64,000 bases of DNA, taken from Planctomycetota bacterium. Its GTDB lineage: Bacteria; Planctomycetota; GCA-2746535. Both the position numbers and the translations under genes were made by a program. This document shows positions 25,412 through 34,122 of this stretch, one piece after another (within the stretch, counting starts at the first letter, position 1; each line of letters opens with the position of its first letter). Location of the stretch: contig NVWA01000028.1 of the NCBI GenBank assembly GCA_002746535.1, positions 24,986-88,985 on the forward strand, written 5' to 3'. The notes below the pieces were generated by a model, which worked only from the letters and a program-made list of their open reading frames with translations, was not told the origin of the DNA and searched no databases.

Positions 25412-26871
25412 TAAAACTCCTGATATACAAAAGCAGGTGGAGCCCCAACATTAATCAATAGGCAATAAGCAAGAAAGTAAAACTTTGCTCCTAAATAGGT
25501 ATTTCGAAACAAAAGAGTATCTATAATTTTTTCAAATGGACTACTCAATAACAGCATCCACTTCAAGACCATTTCAAACATAAACATCAATATTGAACTA
25601 ATTAATGTTAGTACAAAAAATCCTAGAAATAGATTTCCCATAATTGAATAGACAGAATCACCAAATAGTGTTAGTAGATCTCCAAATGTCCCCCAAAGGC
25701 ATGTCATGGATATAGCCAGATAACTAAATGTAGCTCCTCTACAAATAAAATCGTAGAACACATTTTCTTTTAACTTTTTATATCTCGATTTACCAAAATA
25801 TTTATCCATATTTACCTGATAAAGTTTATTCCCACTAACACCAAACCCCTGAAATAAGGCGTATAAGAAAAATATAGAAGTCGCACCATGCCATAAACCC
25901 ATTAAAAAGAAGCATACAAAAAAGGCTATAACGGCTAAGTAAGGCGTTGCCGTTTTTGAACCCCATCTGCTTATCAATACTTTGAGTATAGTATTAAATA
26001 CATATGTTTTTAACCATAAACCTAATGTGATATGCCAACGAGCCCAAAACTCAATATAGTTTTTTGATCTAAAAGGCTCATTAAAATTTTCAGGCAACTT
26101 AAAGCAAAAAAGCTTTCCAAGACCAATAACTATATCCATATATCCACTAAAATTAAAATACACATAAAAAGTAATGCTCGTAACAGAGAATAAATACCAA
26201 CCTAAAGTCAAAAAGGGGCTTCTTTGTATATCCATTATATTGATGGCATAGCCTAATTGATGAATGTCAGAAGAGAAAAATCCAGCAATAAAAACTACTT
26301 TTAAATATCCCGTTATAATTCTAGAGAAAGCATCAAATACTTCTTTTTCATCCAACTGGTATTCCAGCTGAGCTTTTTGCTGGTCCTCAAAATCCTGATA
26401 CCGTTGAATTGGTCCTGATGCAATACAAAGGAAAAAACAGGTGAAATTAAAATAATCTAATAACGAAACATCACCCTCAATCGTATTAAAACGTACATCA
26501 ATATTTAGCTGCACGATTCTAAATAACATATACGAAATCCCAATAACCAGAAAACTGGATTCCCAGATTGGAATAAAATCAAGAAAGACATAACGCTTCA
26601 AATACAAAAAAGAAAAAACATAAAAAAGAATGAGCAACCACATCAACAATGTATTAGGAAACTTCTTCAAAATTAGTGTGCCGATGTAACCGCAAGCAAG
26701 AAAAACCAATAATGGCAATATGCTTTTGAGCGATTGAGCAAAACTAAGAAAAAATATACCGTTCAAAATCATGAAAAGCAACTTAGTTCCAAGCATAGAT
26801 CTTTTTATGGAATAATATAAAGGTAAAGCGATGGTAATTAAAATAAAAAAATTTAGAGAAACAAAGCTCAT
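25411..26871 (-). CDS. MBOAT-family acyltransferase (AlgI/DltB-like)
   Basis: A 486-residue polytopic membrane protein. CIASGPIQRYQDF near residue 150, WARWHITLGLWLKTYVFN near 280 and FLMGLWHGATSIFFLYALFQG near 320-340 are the MBOAT core; the GLWHG histidine is the expected catalytic residue. Relatives (AlgI, DltB, PatA) pass an acyl group from a cytoplasmic donor through the membrane to an extracytoplasmic glycan. The donor is probably the ACP encoded 36 bases upstream. This gene is central to the proposed acyl-decoration system. Confidence 0.92.
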   Translation of the reverse strand: MSFVSLNFFILITIALPLYYSIKRSMLGTKLLFMILNGIFFLSFAQSLKSILPLLVFLACGYIGTLILKKFPNTLLMWLLILFYVFSFLYLKRYVFLDFIPIWESSFLVIGISYMLFRIVQLNIDVRFNTIEGDVSLLDYFNFTCFFLCIASGPIQRYQDFEDQQKAQLEYQLDEKEVFDAFSRIITGYLKVVFIAGFFSSDIHQLGYAINIMDIQRSPFLTLGWYLFSVTSITFYVYFNFSGYMDIVIGLGKLFCFKLPENFNEPFRSKNYIEFWARWHITLGLWLKTYVFNTILKVLISRWGSKTATPYLAVIAFFVCFFLMGLWHGATSIFFLYALFQGFGVSGNKLYQVNMDKYFGKSRYKKLKENVFYDFICRGATFSYLAISMTCLWGTFGDLLTLFGDSVYSIMGNLFLGFFVLTLISSILMFMFEMVLKWMLLLSSPFEKIIDTLLFRNTYLGAKFYFLAYCLLINVGAPPAFVYQEF

Positions 26872-26907
26872 AGAGATCTAGCTTTTCTGCGGTAGACTGA
26901 TTTTAAA

Positions 26908-27156
26908 TTAAGAATTTAACTTCCTTACTATTAAATCAATCATTCCTCCTACATTTTCAAACTCTGCGACTTCTGAAGCATTGATTGTTAATCCAAAAGA
27001 TTTTTCAATTGAAATCACTAACGTTACATGCATCAAAGAATCCCATTCATCAATATCATCAGCGGTAGTAGAATCTTGAATCTGAAGATCATCATCGTCA
27101 AATACATCTTGAAACACACCCTCTAATTTCTTTACTACTTCATTTCGTTCGGCCAT
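26908..27156 (-). CDS. Acyl carrier protein, copy 2
   Basis: An 82-residue ACP with EWDSLMHVTLV, Ser40 being the phosphopantetheine site, and a second helix ISIEKSFGLTI. A strong ribosome-binding site (AAAGGAG) precedes the ATG. It lies ten bases after the FkbH gene and 36 before the MBOAT, which places it as the carrier that FkbH loads and the MBOAT discharges. It differs clearly in sequence from the ACP at 20961-21191, suggesting each cassette keeps its own carrier. Confidence 0.92.
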   Translation of the reverse strand: MAERNEVVKKLEGVFQDVFDDDDLQIQDSTTADDIDEWDSLMHVTLVISIEKSFGLTINASEVAEFENVGGMIDLIVRKLNS

Positions 27157-27166
27157 CTAATCTCCT

Positions 27167-29026
27167 TTAAGTATTATTCATTCTCTTTATAAACACTTTA
27201 CATTCATTCTCACCGTTTTCTAAAGAATACACCCAATCCGACACAAAGGGATCTTTCATTTCTTTTTCCATGGTAAACCCTAATTTATGATATAGGTTTT
27301 TAACAAGTTCATTCTTTGAAGTCGCTATATACTTCGCACTAATTCTAGAAAAACCTTCTTGTTTTCCAAACGCGATCAATTCGTTTTGAATAAACTCTTC
27401 CATTCCTCGAGATAACACACGGCAGCTCATAACCCAGGTATCGATGTATAATTCTTCACTAGATTTTTTATTCAAGATCAAGAGGGAGATCAAGCCATTA
27501 TCACCAAAGCGATCTTTTAATTTAAAATAAAAAGTGGCAAAGTTATTGTCTTTCATGATCTTTAGCACATCATTTTCAGAGTATCGAATAGTCGTTAAAT
27601 TAAACTGATTACTCTTATTAATCAATTGAGTAATTCGAGGCAAATGAAAGTCATCAAATGGTTGCACTATCGCTTCCATTTCTAAACTTTTCAGATATCC
27701 AGAAATATCGGTAAAGGTTTGCTGAAATTTCTTACGTTCATAATTTTTTCGATACATGTCATTACGAGATTCATCTTCGTTAGAAAATGAAATCGTCTCA
27801 AAGTAAGAATGTCTCCCTAAGCATGATTTATAATCTACAGGATCTTCAGGCAATTCAGGAATAGAGACTTCTGGTAAAAATTCACGAACCAAATTTCTTT
27901 CAACAGGATTATCATCAACAAAGACAATAGAATTTAAACCGATATTTAAACTATCGGCAATCTTCTTAATGTTCTCTGCTTTATTATCCCAGTTGGCAAC
28001 AAAAATAGCAATGTCATCTAGTTTTAATTGCATGTCAGGATGTTTTTCAAAAGGAAGTTTAGCATTCGCTTCTTCATTCTTACTACATACAGCTAAGATA
28101 ACACCGCGGTCTTTAAGCTTCTTAACATATTTTTGAAAATCAACAAATGCTTCACCAATGGCTCCGTTACCCAACTTAATTCCATTTAAGCCATCGTCTC
28201 CAATGACACCTCCCCATAGCGTATTATCTAAATCTAGTACAAGACATTTTTTCGCCAGACCTTTAATAGAGGCGATTAAACGTGAAGCGTGAAAAGCAAG
28301 AAGACCAATGGCATCCATAGAAAAAGCATGTTTCGAGTGATACCAATAACGACTATCTTCCCACCTAACCTTACCAAATACTCCGCTAATATAGTCTAGG
28401 TCAAAGATAGTTACACCAGAAATCGTTTTGCGCGCAAGAGTCATATTGTAAGATCTTAAAACAGAAACATTTCCCCATGGCACATTCGATTCAAAATTAC
28501 CAAAAACTCTCTCTAGAGGTTGATCAGCATTGTTTTGAAGAACAACAGCATCTGTTCTATTCAAGATAGTCTTCCACAATTCAATACGGCCATCCACAGA
28601 CTCTTCTACCAATAGATCAACTTCCTCAGCACTAGCACCTGCATCGGCAGGAATTTTAACATCTCTATAGTTTGTAAAAATCCAAACAACATCTGGCTCA
28701 AAAGAATAAAGCCCACTATTAGGGTCTAATATTGTTTGATCAATAGTATCAAATTCAGCTACAAAGAATTCTGCATCAAAGCCTTCACCAGCCAAACAGA
28801 ATTTAAATATGTCGACGAAATGATCTACGGTACATGATGGCAATATGGCAATTTTAATTTTTTTTAATCTCAGCGATTCGCAAGATATCGAATTAAAAAG
28901 CTTATATAACTTGTATTGCTCAGGGTAATCTAACTCAGGATTTGAATTTTGAAACAAAAAATCAAAGGCTTCTTTATGACCTTTCTCGCGTATTATTTCT
29001 TTGAATTCAATTTTAAGCTTTTTCAT
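27167..29026 (-). CDS. FkbH-like HAD-superfamily acyl-ACP loading enzyme, copy 2
   Basis: A 619-residue full-length FkbH-type protein. The N-terminal region (IAILPSCTVDHF at 59-70, then VVWIFTNYRD) is an SGNH-like or linker domain seen in longer FkbH proteins. LVLDLDNTLWGGVIGDDG (D265, D267) is the HAD nucleophile segment, followed by AVCSKNEEAN and VFVDDNPVERNLV. The C-terminal GNAT-like domain has INKSNQFNLTTIRY and DRFGDNGLI. Expected to make and load a glyceryl-type unit onto the ACP encoded ten bases downstream. It is the longer paralogue of the protein at 19273-20958. Confidence 0.9.
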   Translation of the reverse strand: MKKLKIEFKEIIREKGHKEAFDFLFQNSNPELDYPEQYKLYKLFNSISCESLRLKKIKIAILPSCTVDHFVDIFKFCLAGEGFDAEFFVAEFDTIDQTILDPNSGLYSFEPDVVWIFTNYRDVKIPADAGASAEEVDLLVEESVDGRIELWKTILNRTDAVVLQNNADQPLERVFGNFESNVPWGNVSVLRSYNMTLARKTISGVTIFDLDYISGVFGKVRWEDSRYWYHSKHAFSMDAIGLLAFHASRLIASIKGLAKKCLVLDLDNTLWGGVIGDDGLNGIKLGNGAIGEAFVDFQKYVKKLKDRGVILAVCSKNEEANAKLPFEKHPDMQLKLDDIAIFVANWDNKAENIKKIADSLNIGLNSIVFVDDNPVERNLVREFLPEVSIPELPEDPVDYKSCLGRHSYFETISFSNEDESRNDMYRKNYERKKFQQTFTDISGYLKSLEMEAIVQPFDDFHLPRITQLINKSNQFNLTTIRYSENDVLKIMKDNNFATFYFKLKDRFGDNGLISLLILNKKSSEELYIDTWVMSCRVLSRGMEEFIQNELIAFGKQEGFSRISAKYIATSKNELVKNLYHKLGFTMEKEMKDPFVSDWVYSLENGENECKVFIKRMNNT

Positions 29027-29053
29027 ATTTCAACTTGACCCATAAGAGATAAT

Positions 29054-29809
29054 TTAAAAACCACCTAATGAACCGCCATCGACTTTAACAATTTGACCAT
29101 TTACATGGGATGCATCATTTGAGCAGAGAAATAAAGCTACTTTTGCTATTTCATTTGGTTGAGCAATTTTATGCTGCAGATTACTTTCTTTCATAGACTC
29201 CCGTGATGTAGCAAGAGCAACTCGATTCATTTCGGTCTCGGTTATACCAGGAGCAATAACATTGGCTCGGATACCATATTTAGAATACTCCAAGGCAAAA
29301 CCTTTTGTCATGGTTTCAACAAAACTTTTACTCGCAGCATATAACACATTCATTCGTGTAACACTTGATGCAAATGTGGAAGAAACCGTCAAAACAATCC
29401 CTGCCTTATTTTTTTTCATTATCTTCCCAGCCTCTTTTAATAGAAAATACACTCCCAACTGGTTTGTATCAAGTAAGGCTCGAAGCTCTTCTTCATCTAT
29501 TTTTGCGAAAGGTCCAAAATAGTGTTTTCCAGCATTGGCGATAACAATGTCTAAACTATTAAACTTTGTTAAAGCTGTCGTGCATAGATTGTTTGAAACT
29601 TCTGGCTCTGAAATATTGCCTTTTATAAAATGAATATTTTCTTTAAATGGATTCATCTCAACACGCAGGTTCTCAAGAGCATCTGATTCGTTTTGATAAC
29701 CCAGAATTAAATTGGCACCTTTTTGAGCAAACTGCAATGCCATCGCGGCACCTATTCCACGACTTGCTCCAGTAATGACTATCGTTTTTTTCAAAAACTC
29801 ATTTGCCAT
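29054..29809 (-). CDS. SDR-family 3-oxoacyl-ACP-reductase-like oxidoreductase
   Basis: A 251-residue short-chain dehydrogenase/reductase. TGASRGIG (13-20) binds the dinucleotide, NAG is at 92-94, and the catalytic serine (S143/S144), Tyr157 and Lys161 (YAASK) are all present. The C terminus (CSNDASHVNGQIVKVDGG) is FabG-like. Placed between the methyltransferase and FkbH of the second cassette, it is likely to reduce or oxidise the ACP-bound acyl unit. It has no counterpart in the first cassette, so the two cassettes should give different acyl groups. Confidence 0.9.
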   Translation of the reverse strand: MANEFLKKTIVITGASRGIGAAMALQFAQKGANLILGYQNESDALENLRVEMNPFKENIHFIKGNISEPEVSNNLCTTALTKFNSLDIVIANAGKHYFGPFAKIDEEELRALLDTNQLGVYFLLKEAGKIMKKNKAGIVLTVSSTFASSVTRMNVLYAASKSFVETMTKGFALEYSKYGIRANVIAPGITETEMNRVALATSRESMKESNLQHKIAQPNEIAKVALFLCSNDASHVNGQIVKVDGGSLGGF

Positions 29810-29820
29810 GATAAATCCTG

Positions 29821-30729
29821 TTAAATTCTTTTGGCCATAGCTACGTATGAAATATCAACTTTTCTTTTTTCTAATTCTTCTGCTGATAAATCTTCTGATG
29901 GATAAACACCTTCTTCAATTAAATCAAATCCTGATTCTTTAATCATCTCCTGAATTTGGCAGATGTTTTCATAATGATAGATATGATCAATTGCAGGACT
30001 ATTTGCGCAAGTAGAAATAAATATGACACCATCATCAGTTAGAAGTTTTTTAAGACTTCGTAAGATTTTTGCAGGATCAGCAACATGCTCTAAGACTTCG
30101 CCTATGGAAATGAAATCATAGGTTACATCAGTCTTAAAGTCATTGATATCACAAAGATGTAAATTTATTTTATCTTTTAGCTGAGGATGAAATGTATTTA
30201 TTATCTGATCTGTAATATCAATCGAAATTTTACTTATATCTACAATATCATAATTTGTGAACTGAGAAAAAGCATCTATCATTTGCAGATGAAACAAACC
30301 ATGGCCACATCCAACCTCAAGAATATTCTTACACCCAGGAGTCTTCTTTATTTCTTGTCGAAAAAATTCGAAGGTAAGAAAGTGCTGAACCCACAAAAAT
30401 TGAGATAACGCTAATCCCAACATATACTTTTTCATTTGAACTTCATTGTTATAAACATTTTCAATGGCATTAGCCTGATCGTCAGTTGGATATTTACCTG
30501 TCTTCATAAAGCTTATACGACAAAACAACATATGGTTTACCATATCAAGATAAGAATCAATTATTTCAATCCAAGTCAATCCTACATTTTCAATATATTT
30601 GGAGTACAGTGTCACGAAATCATTTAACTGTTTTTGTGCATCTGGATATTTTTCAAAAAATTTTATTATTTTCTTTTTTTGCCGAGGGGCTTTTTCAAAT
30701 AAAAGAGCTAATACACTATCTGCATTCAT
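29821..30729 (-). CDS. FkbH-cassette methyltransferase, copy 2
   Basis: A 302-residue paralogue of the protein at 18360-19280. It has a helical N-terminal region with YMLGLALSQFLWVQHF, then the methyltransferase core ILEVGCGHGLF, IVDISKISIDIT, GEVLEHVADP and ISTCANSPAIDHIYHY. The similarity spans the whole length, including the N-terminal helices that ordinary methyltransferases lack. This makes it a family tied to the FkbH/ACP pair. It starts 21 bases after the MaoC gene and ends 12 before the SDR gene. The acceptor is presumably the ACP-bound acyl unit. Confidence 0.87.
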   Translation of the reverse strand: MNADSVLALLFEKAPRQKKKIIKFFEKYPDAQKQLNDFVTLYSKYIENVGLTWIEIIDSYLDMVNHMLFCRISFMKTGKYPTDDQANAIENVYNNEVQMKKYMLGLALSQFLWVQHFLTFEFFRQEIKKTPGCKNILEVGCGHGLFHLQMIDAFSQFTNYDIVDISKISIDITDQIINTFHPQLKDKINLHLCDINDFKTDVTYDFISIGEVLEHVADPAKILRSLKKLLTDDGVIFISTCANSPAIDHIYHYENICQIQEMIKESGFDLIEEGVYPSEDLSAEELEKRKVDISYVAMAKRI

Positions 30730-30749
30730 AATAATTCAATTCTATTTTT

Positions 30750-31178
30750 TCAGGCGTTCGTAAAAAGAACAATGATTTTGCTTTTAACTAATATCAACTC
30801 AGAATTAGTCTTTTTTACATAAGCTTTCAAAACCATAGTTTTTGTTCCCGTTGATATTTGATCAACATGACACCCTACAGTAATTTTATCATTAATATAA
30901 CATTTATCGGTAAATTTATTATTCATTGAAACTAACATAGCATTTTCACCGGGGAAGTGTACACCTACAAGTTGTGATAAAAGACTTGCCAGAAAAGCAC
31001 CATGTACAATTCTACCCTGAAACCCTTTACTTTTTGCAAATTCGTCTGAAGTATGAATAGGACTACAATCACCTGAAACTGATACAAAGTCATCAATCAT
31101 TTTTTCTGTGATAATTTCATCAAAAGAATACTCTTGGTCTTCAACAAAATCACCTATCTCAAACGATTGAATTTTCAA
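30750..31178 (-). CDS. MaoC-like hot-dog (R)-hydratase
   Basis: A 142-residue single hot-dog protein. GDCSPIH places Asp37 and His42 five residues apart, the spacing of the catalytic pair in (R)-specific enoyl hydratases. GRIVHGAFLASLLSQL is the hydratase-2 helix motif. Translation seems to start at a TTG, with TAAGG at usable distance and the in-frame alternatives poorer. It is the first gene of the seven-gene minus-strand acyl cassette. Expected to hydrate or dehydrate an ACP-bound acyl chain together with the SDR. Confidence 0.87.
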   Translation of the reverse strand: MKIQSFEIGDFVEDQEYSFDEIITEKMIDDFVSVSGDCSPIHTSDEFAKSKGFQGRIVHGAFLASLLSQLVGVHFPGENAMLVSMNNKFTDKCYINDKITVGCHVDQISTGTKTMVLKAYVKKTNSELILVKSKIIVLFTNA

Positions 31179-31539
31179 ATGTAATTTAACCTTATAAAAG
31201 ATACTATTCGGCTAAAACCAAATGAACAAATTCTTTTTTAGCCACACTCGCAAATATAGTTTGTTCTTAAATTAATTCAAATTATTTATCTTAATCCCCA
31301 TAAATAATCAATCGTATTATCCCAATAATAATTATCGACATATCCACCCGATTTAAGTCGAATAATTTAATTAATTAAAGAAATAATAGACTATTTACCA
31401 CGGTAAACGGATGGCTTATTTTTAATGATAAATAAATCTAGCATATGGATTTTTACCCATGTAGCGTTTATATTCTATTTCATAAATTAATTTTAATTAT
31501 ATTATTCATAGTAGCCCACCACCGATTAATTTAAACTAT
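31179..31539. other. Promoter region of the MaoC-to-SGNH operon; no gene
   Basis: About 360 AT-rich bases between two minus-strand genes. No coding frame of note is visible. This is the natural place for the promoter of the seven-gene acyl cassette and for the end of the upstream GT-C operon. The one structured site is the palindrome at 31394-31407. Confidence 0.4.
31394..31407. promoter_or_regulatory. Palindrome TTTACC-AC-GGTAAA
   Basis: A perfect 6-2-6 inverted repeat about 215 bases upstream of the MaoC start. It has the size of a dimeric repressor operator, or it could be a weak hairpin. There is no regulator gene beside it, so the call rests on symmetry alone. Confidence 0.25.
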
Positions 31540-33225
31540 TCATTTAAGCTCTATTCTAATATCCTCCTCAACTGACAAGACATTTCTTTTTAAAACTCTA
31601 AAAGTAATGAGTCTGTCTATGACAATACTTTTTTCAGAAGTAAAATATTTTTCAATATACTCTCGTGGCTCAGGTCGCTCCATCATTGAACTATAATTCT
31701 CTAAGGGCACAACAATAAAGTCAGGCTTTATAGACTCATCAAGCTTTTTATAGCTACCCCAATAGTTAAAGTATTTTGGATGATATAGTAGCGAACTAGT
31801 TTTTGTATTGATAGATTTTGGGAAAAATTTAAATGTATTAGGCTTGACAAAAATCGTAACCTTGTCTCCCGAAAACCTTTTTTCCAATGTTTCAGAAATA
31901 ACCTCTACGCCTTTTTTATGAAACACATCCGGTTTTCCTACAGTGTTAAGAATTTGATATTTCGTAATATTAACCGCAGAAAGAACTAAAAAAATCGAAA
32001 ATAAAAATATTATTTCACGAGCATGGATCTCTGTTTCTTTGAATCTTAAATAAAAATAATAAATAGGAATGATCAATAACGATAAAATAGTCAAATGCGG
32101 GAAAACATCTGGATCAGCTAAATAAGCGAACATATAAGAAAGCACAATTATTAAAGCTGAAAAAGAAAGATACTTAAGCATCTGTTCATAATTATTTTTA
32201 AAAATAAGAAAGACACCTATTATGGATATGGGAGCGATACAAGCAATGCGTAAACAATTGAGCTTATGTGCCATCGCTAAAACAACTAAATTACTTATTA
32301 TCATTAGGCCAAAAAAACGAGTGTCCCGATCTTTAAAATAAATCACAAATCGTACCAAAATAGCTATTGCAAAAAAGCTTGTAAAAGAACGACCACTGAT
32401 TAAAAGTGATGAAAACGGCGTCCCCAAAATCTTCATTAAAGTCAAAAAATTACTCTCCCCCTTATGCTCCGTCCCCATATGCATTTGCATAATAATAGCC
32501 TGATAAATAGTTTCATCAAATATCACTAGAAATATAAATGGCAGCATCGTCAAGAAGAATGCTAAGTAATATAAAAGAAAATTTCTACACTTCACTGAAA
32601 TTTCTTTTGAATGAAACAGAAGAACCAATGACGATCCAACAACAATTGAAGCCCCTTGAACGAATGTAAGTATTGTTATCCCGGTCATAATTCCAGATAG
32701 AAAAAGAAATCGTTTTTTTTCGGTACACACAAATTTATAAAGCAAAATTACCGTAATTGTAAAAAATAAAATTAATAACAAATCACTTCTTAAAAATCTT
32801 ATCAATAGAAACATGGTTGGGTCTAAAATAAGAAATAAAATTATAAAGGTAGCTAAAAGAGTATTGGTGTTCGCTCGTGTAATTTTAAATGAACAATAAA
32901 TTATAAAAAAAGAAATAATACAATTTGAAACCCAAAAAAACCAATACCAATTATCGACTCCTAATATCTTTAAACATAATGCCTGAAAAGGCACATTAAC
33001 AACCCCGTGTATAAAATTAAAATCAGAGATTTTAGCCCAATCCCCCCACAGAGGAAGCACAAGACTTCCTTCATAAATAGCAAATATTGAACTTGTATAA
33101 AAACCTTGATCAGAATGATAATCATTATGAATTGAGTAACGAACATAGTGGATTATAGATAAGATTAATATTATACTAAAGCAGAACCACTTATTATTTA
33201 GCTCACTAAAGTTTCTGTTGACCAT
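31540..33225 (-). CDS. GT-C-fold membrane glycosyltransferase-like protein
   Basis: A 561-residue protein with about ten to twelve hydrophobic helices in the first 410 residues and a soluble C-terminal part. An acidic first extracytoplasmic loop (NDYHSDQGFYTSS near residue 33-45) is where GT-C transferases (GT39/ArnT-like) have their catalytic aspartate. Predicted to use a polyprenyl-phosphate sugar on the periplasmic side. Its start shares one base with the stop of the gene upstream (TAATG). A Wzy-type polymerase is the alternative. Confidence 0.65.
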   Translation of the reverse strand: MVNRNFSELNNKWFCFSIILILSIIHYVRYSIHNDYHSDQGFYTSSIFAIYEGSLVLPLWGDWAKISDFNFIHGVVNVPFQALCLKILGVDNWYWFFWVSNCIISFFIIYCSFKITRANTNTLLATFIILFLILDPTMFLLIRFLRSDLLLILFFTITVILLYKFVCTEKKRFLFLSGIMTGITILTFVQGASIVVGSSLVLLFHSKEISVKCRNFLLYYLAFFLTMLPFIFLVIFDETIYQAIIMQMHMGTEHKGESNFLTLMKILGTPFSSLLISGRSFTSFFAIAILVRFVIYFKDRDTRFFGLMIISNLVVLAMAHKLNCLRIACIAPISIIGVFLIFKNNYEQMLKYLSFSALIIVLSYMFAYLADPDVFPHLTILSLLIIPIYYFYLRFKETEIHAREIIFLFSIFLVLSAVNITKYQILNTVGKPDVFHKKGVEVISETLEKRFSGDKVTIFVKPNTFKFFPKSINTKTSSLLYHPKYFNYWGSYKKLDESIKPDFIVVPLENYSSMMERPEPREYIEKYFTSEKSIVIDRLITFRVLKRNVLSVEEDIRIELK

Positions 33226-34109
33226 TATTTGCCAAGTTCATCTAAAATTAATGTATAAGTCTCCACTATATGGTCGTGACTAGAAGCACCAACAACATAG
33301 CTTTTAATTTGAGGTATTTTTTTTAAATAGCCTATTGCTTCAGCTGGCTTAATTAAACCAGCAGCCAGAATACTCATCGCAATAGTATGTGTGGGATAAG
33401 CAAGCATTGTTTCTTCACAAACCTTAGGATTTGGATTCATTTGATATCCAGCTCCATTGAAAGGTGCCATGATTACAGGATGGGTAATATCAATATTACT
33501 CAAAGATTTCACAAGCTGATCAAAATTTAAAGTGCAAAAGCCACCTTTACAAGAAAATTTTTGCGGTATATATTCATTAAAAAAATGCAAAACGGATGTA
33601 AAGCCTAAACCCAAATTCAAATCGGTAAGGTTATTATGTAAAAAAACCGTCTTAATCTTTAATCCTCGAAAAGGAACCATCTCTAAATCAATTAACGATT
33701 TTAAAATAGAAATTTGATCCTTTTTAAAAAAGCCCACCCCACCTTTTAGCGCAATACCTATTTTATCTTTTAAAGTGGCCTCTTTTAAGGCGTCCGTAAT
33801 CATATTAATCATGCCTTTTTCATTAGCCATTCTGATATATTTAGCAACGTAGGGTAAAAGTATATATATATTTAAATTATCTTTTAATGCGGGATCAGCA
33901 AGAATGGCCTTAGCAATTTCTTTAGCACGAGGATGCGTGGAAAGCATCAATCCAGTGGCTCCCTTATCAATAGCAAAATGAAGTAAATCTATTATATTTT
34001 TTATTTTACTAAAATATTGAGCTCGCTTCGCTCCTCTTTCAGAGGACATATGGTCTACACCAAAAAATTGATTATGACCTATGATTATTTTATCTAACTG
34101 AAATTCCAC
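33225..34109 (-). CDS. Uncharacterised TIM-barrel-like protein, 294 aa
   Basis: I cannot name this family. The sequence alternates strand and helix as in a TIM barrel. IIIGHNQFFGVDHM at the start, KIGIALKGGVGFFK near residue 118, and the C-terminal YVVGASSHDHIVET (like the ending of aldo/keto reductases) fit that fold. Translation begins at a GTG behind AGAGG. It sits 13 bases after a Gfo/Idh/MocA oxidoreductase, and the pair likely acts on the same sugar or small metabolite. No signal peptide, so cytoplasmic. Function unknown. Confidence 0.7.
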   Translation of the reverse strand: MEFQLDKIIIGHNQFFGVDHMSSERGAKRAQYFSKIKNIIDLLHFAIDKGATGLMLSTHPRAKEIAKAILADPALKDNLNIYILLPYVAKYIRMANEKGMINMITDALKEATLKDKIGIALKGGVGFFKKDQISILKSLIDLEMVPFRGLKIKTVFLHNNLTDLNLGLGFTSVLHFFNEYIPQKFSCKGGFCTLNFDQLVKSLSNIDITHPVIMAPFNGAGYQMNPNPKVCEETMLAYPTHTIAMSILAAGLIKPAEAIGYLKKIPQIKSYVVGASSHDHIVETYTLILDELGK

Positions 34110-34122
34110 TACTAGCCTCTCT

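Noticed and set aside
18360..31178. Polyketide/non-ribosomal peptide cluster suggested by FkbH and ACP genes
   Set aside because: There are no ketosynthase, acyltransferase or adenylation domains; the neighbours are glycosyltransferases and membrane acyltransferases.
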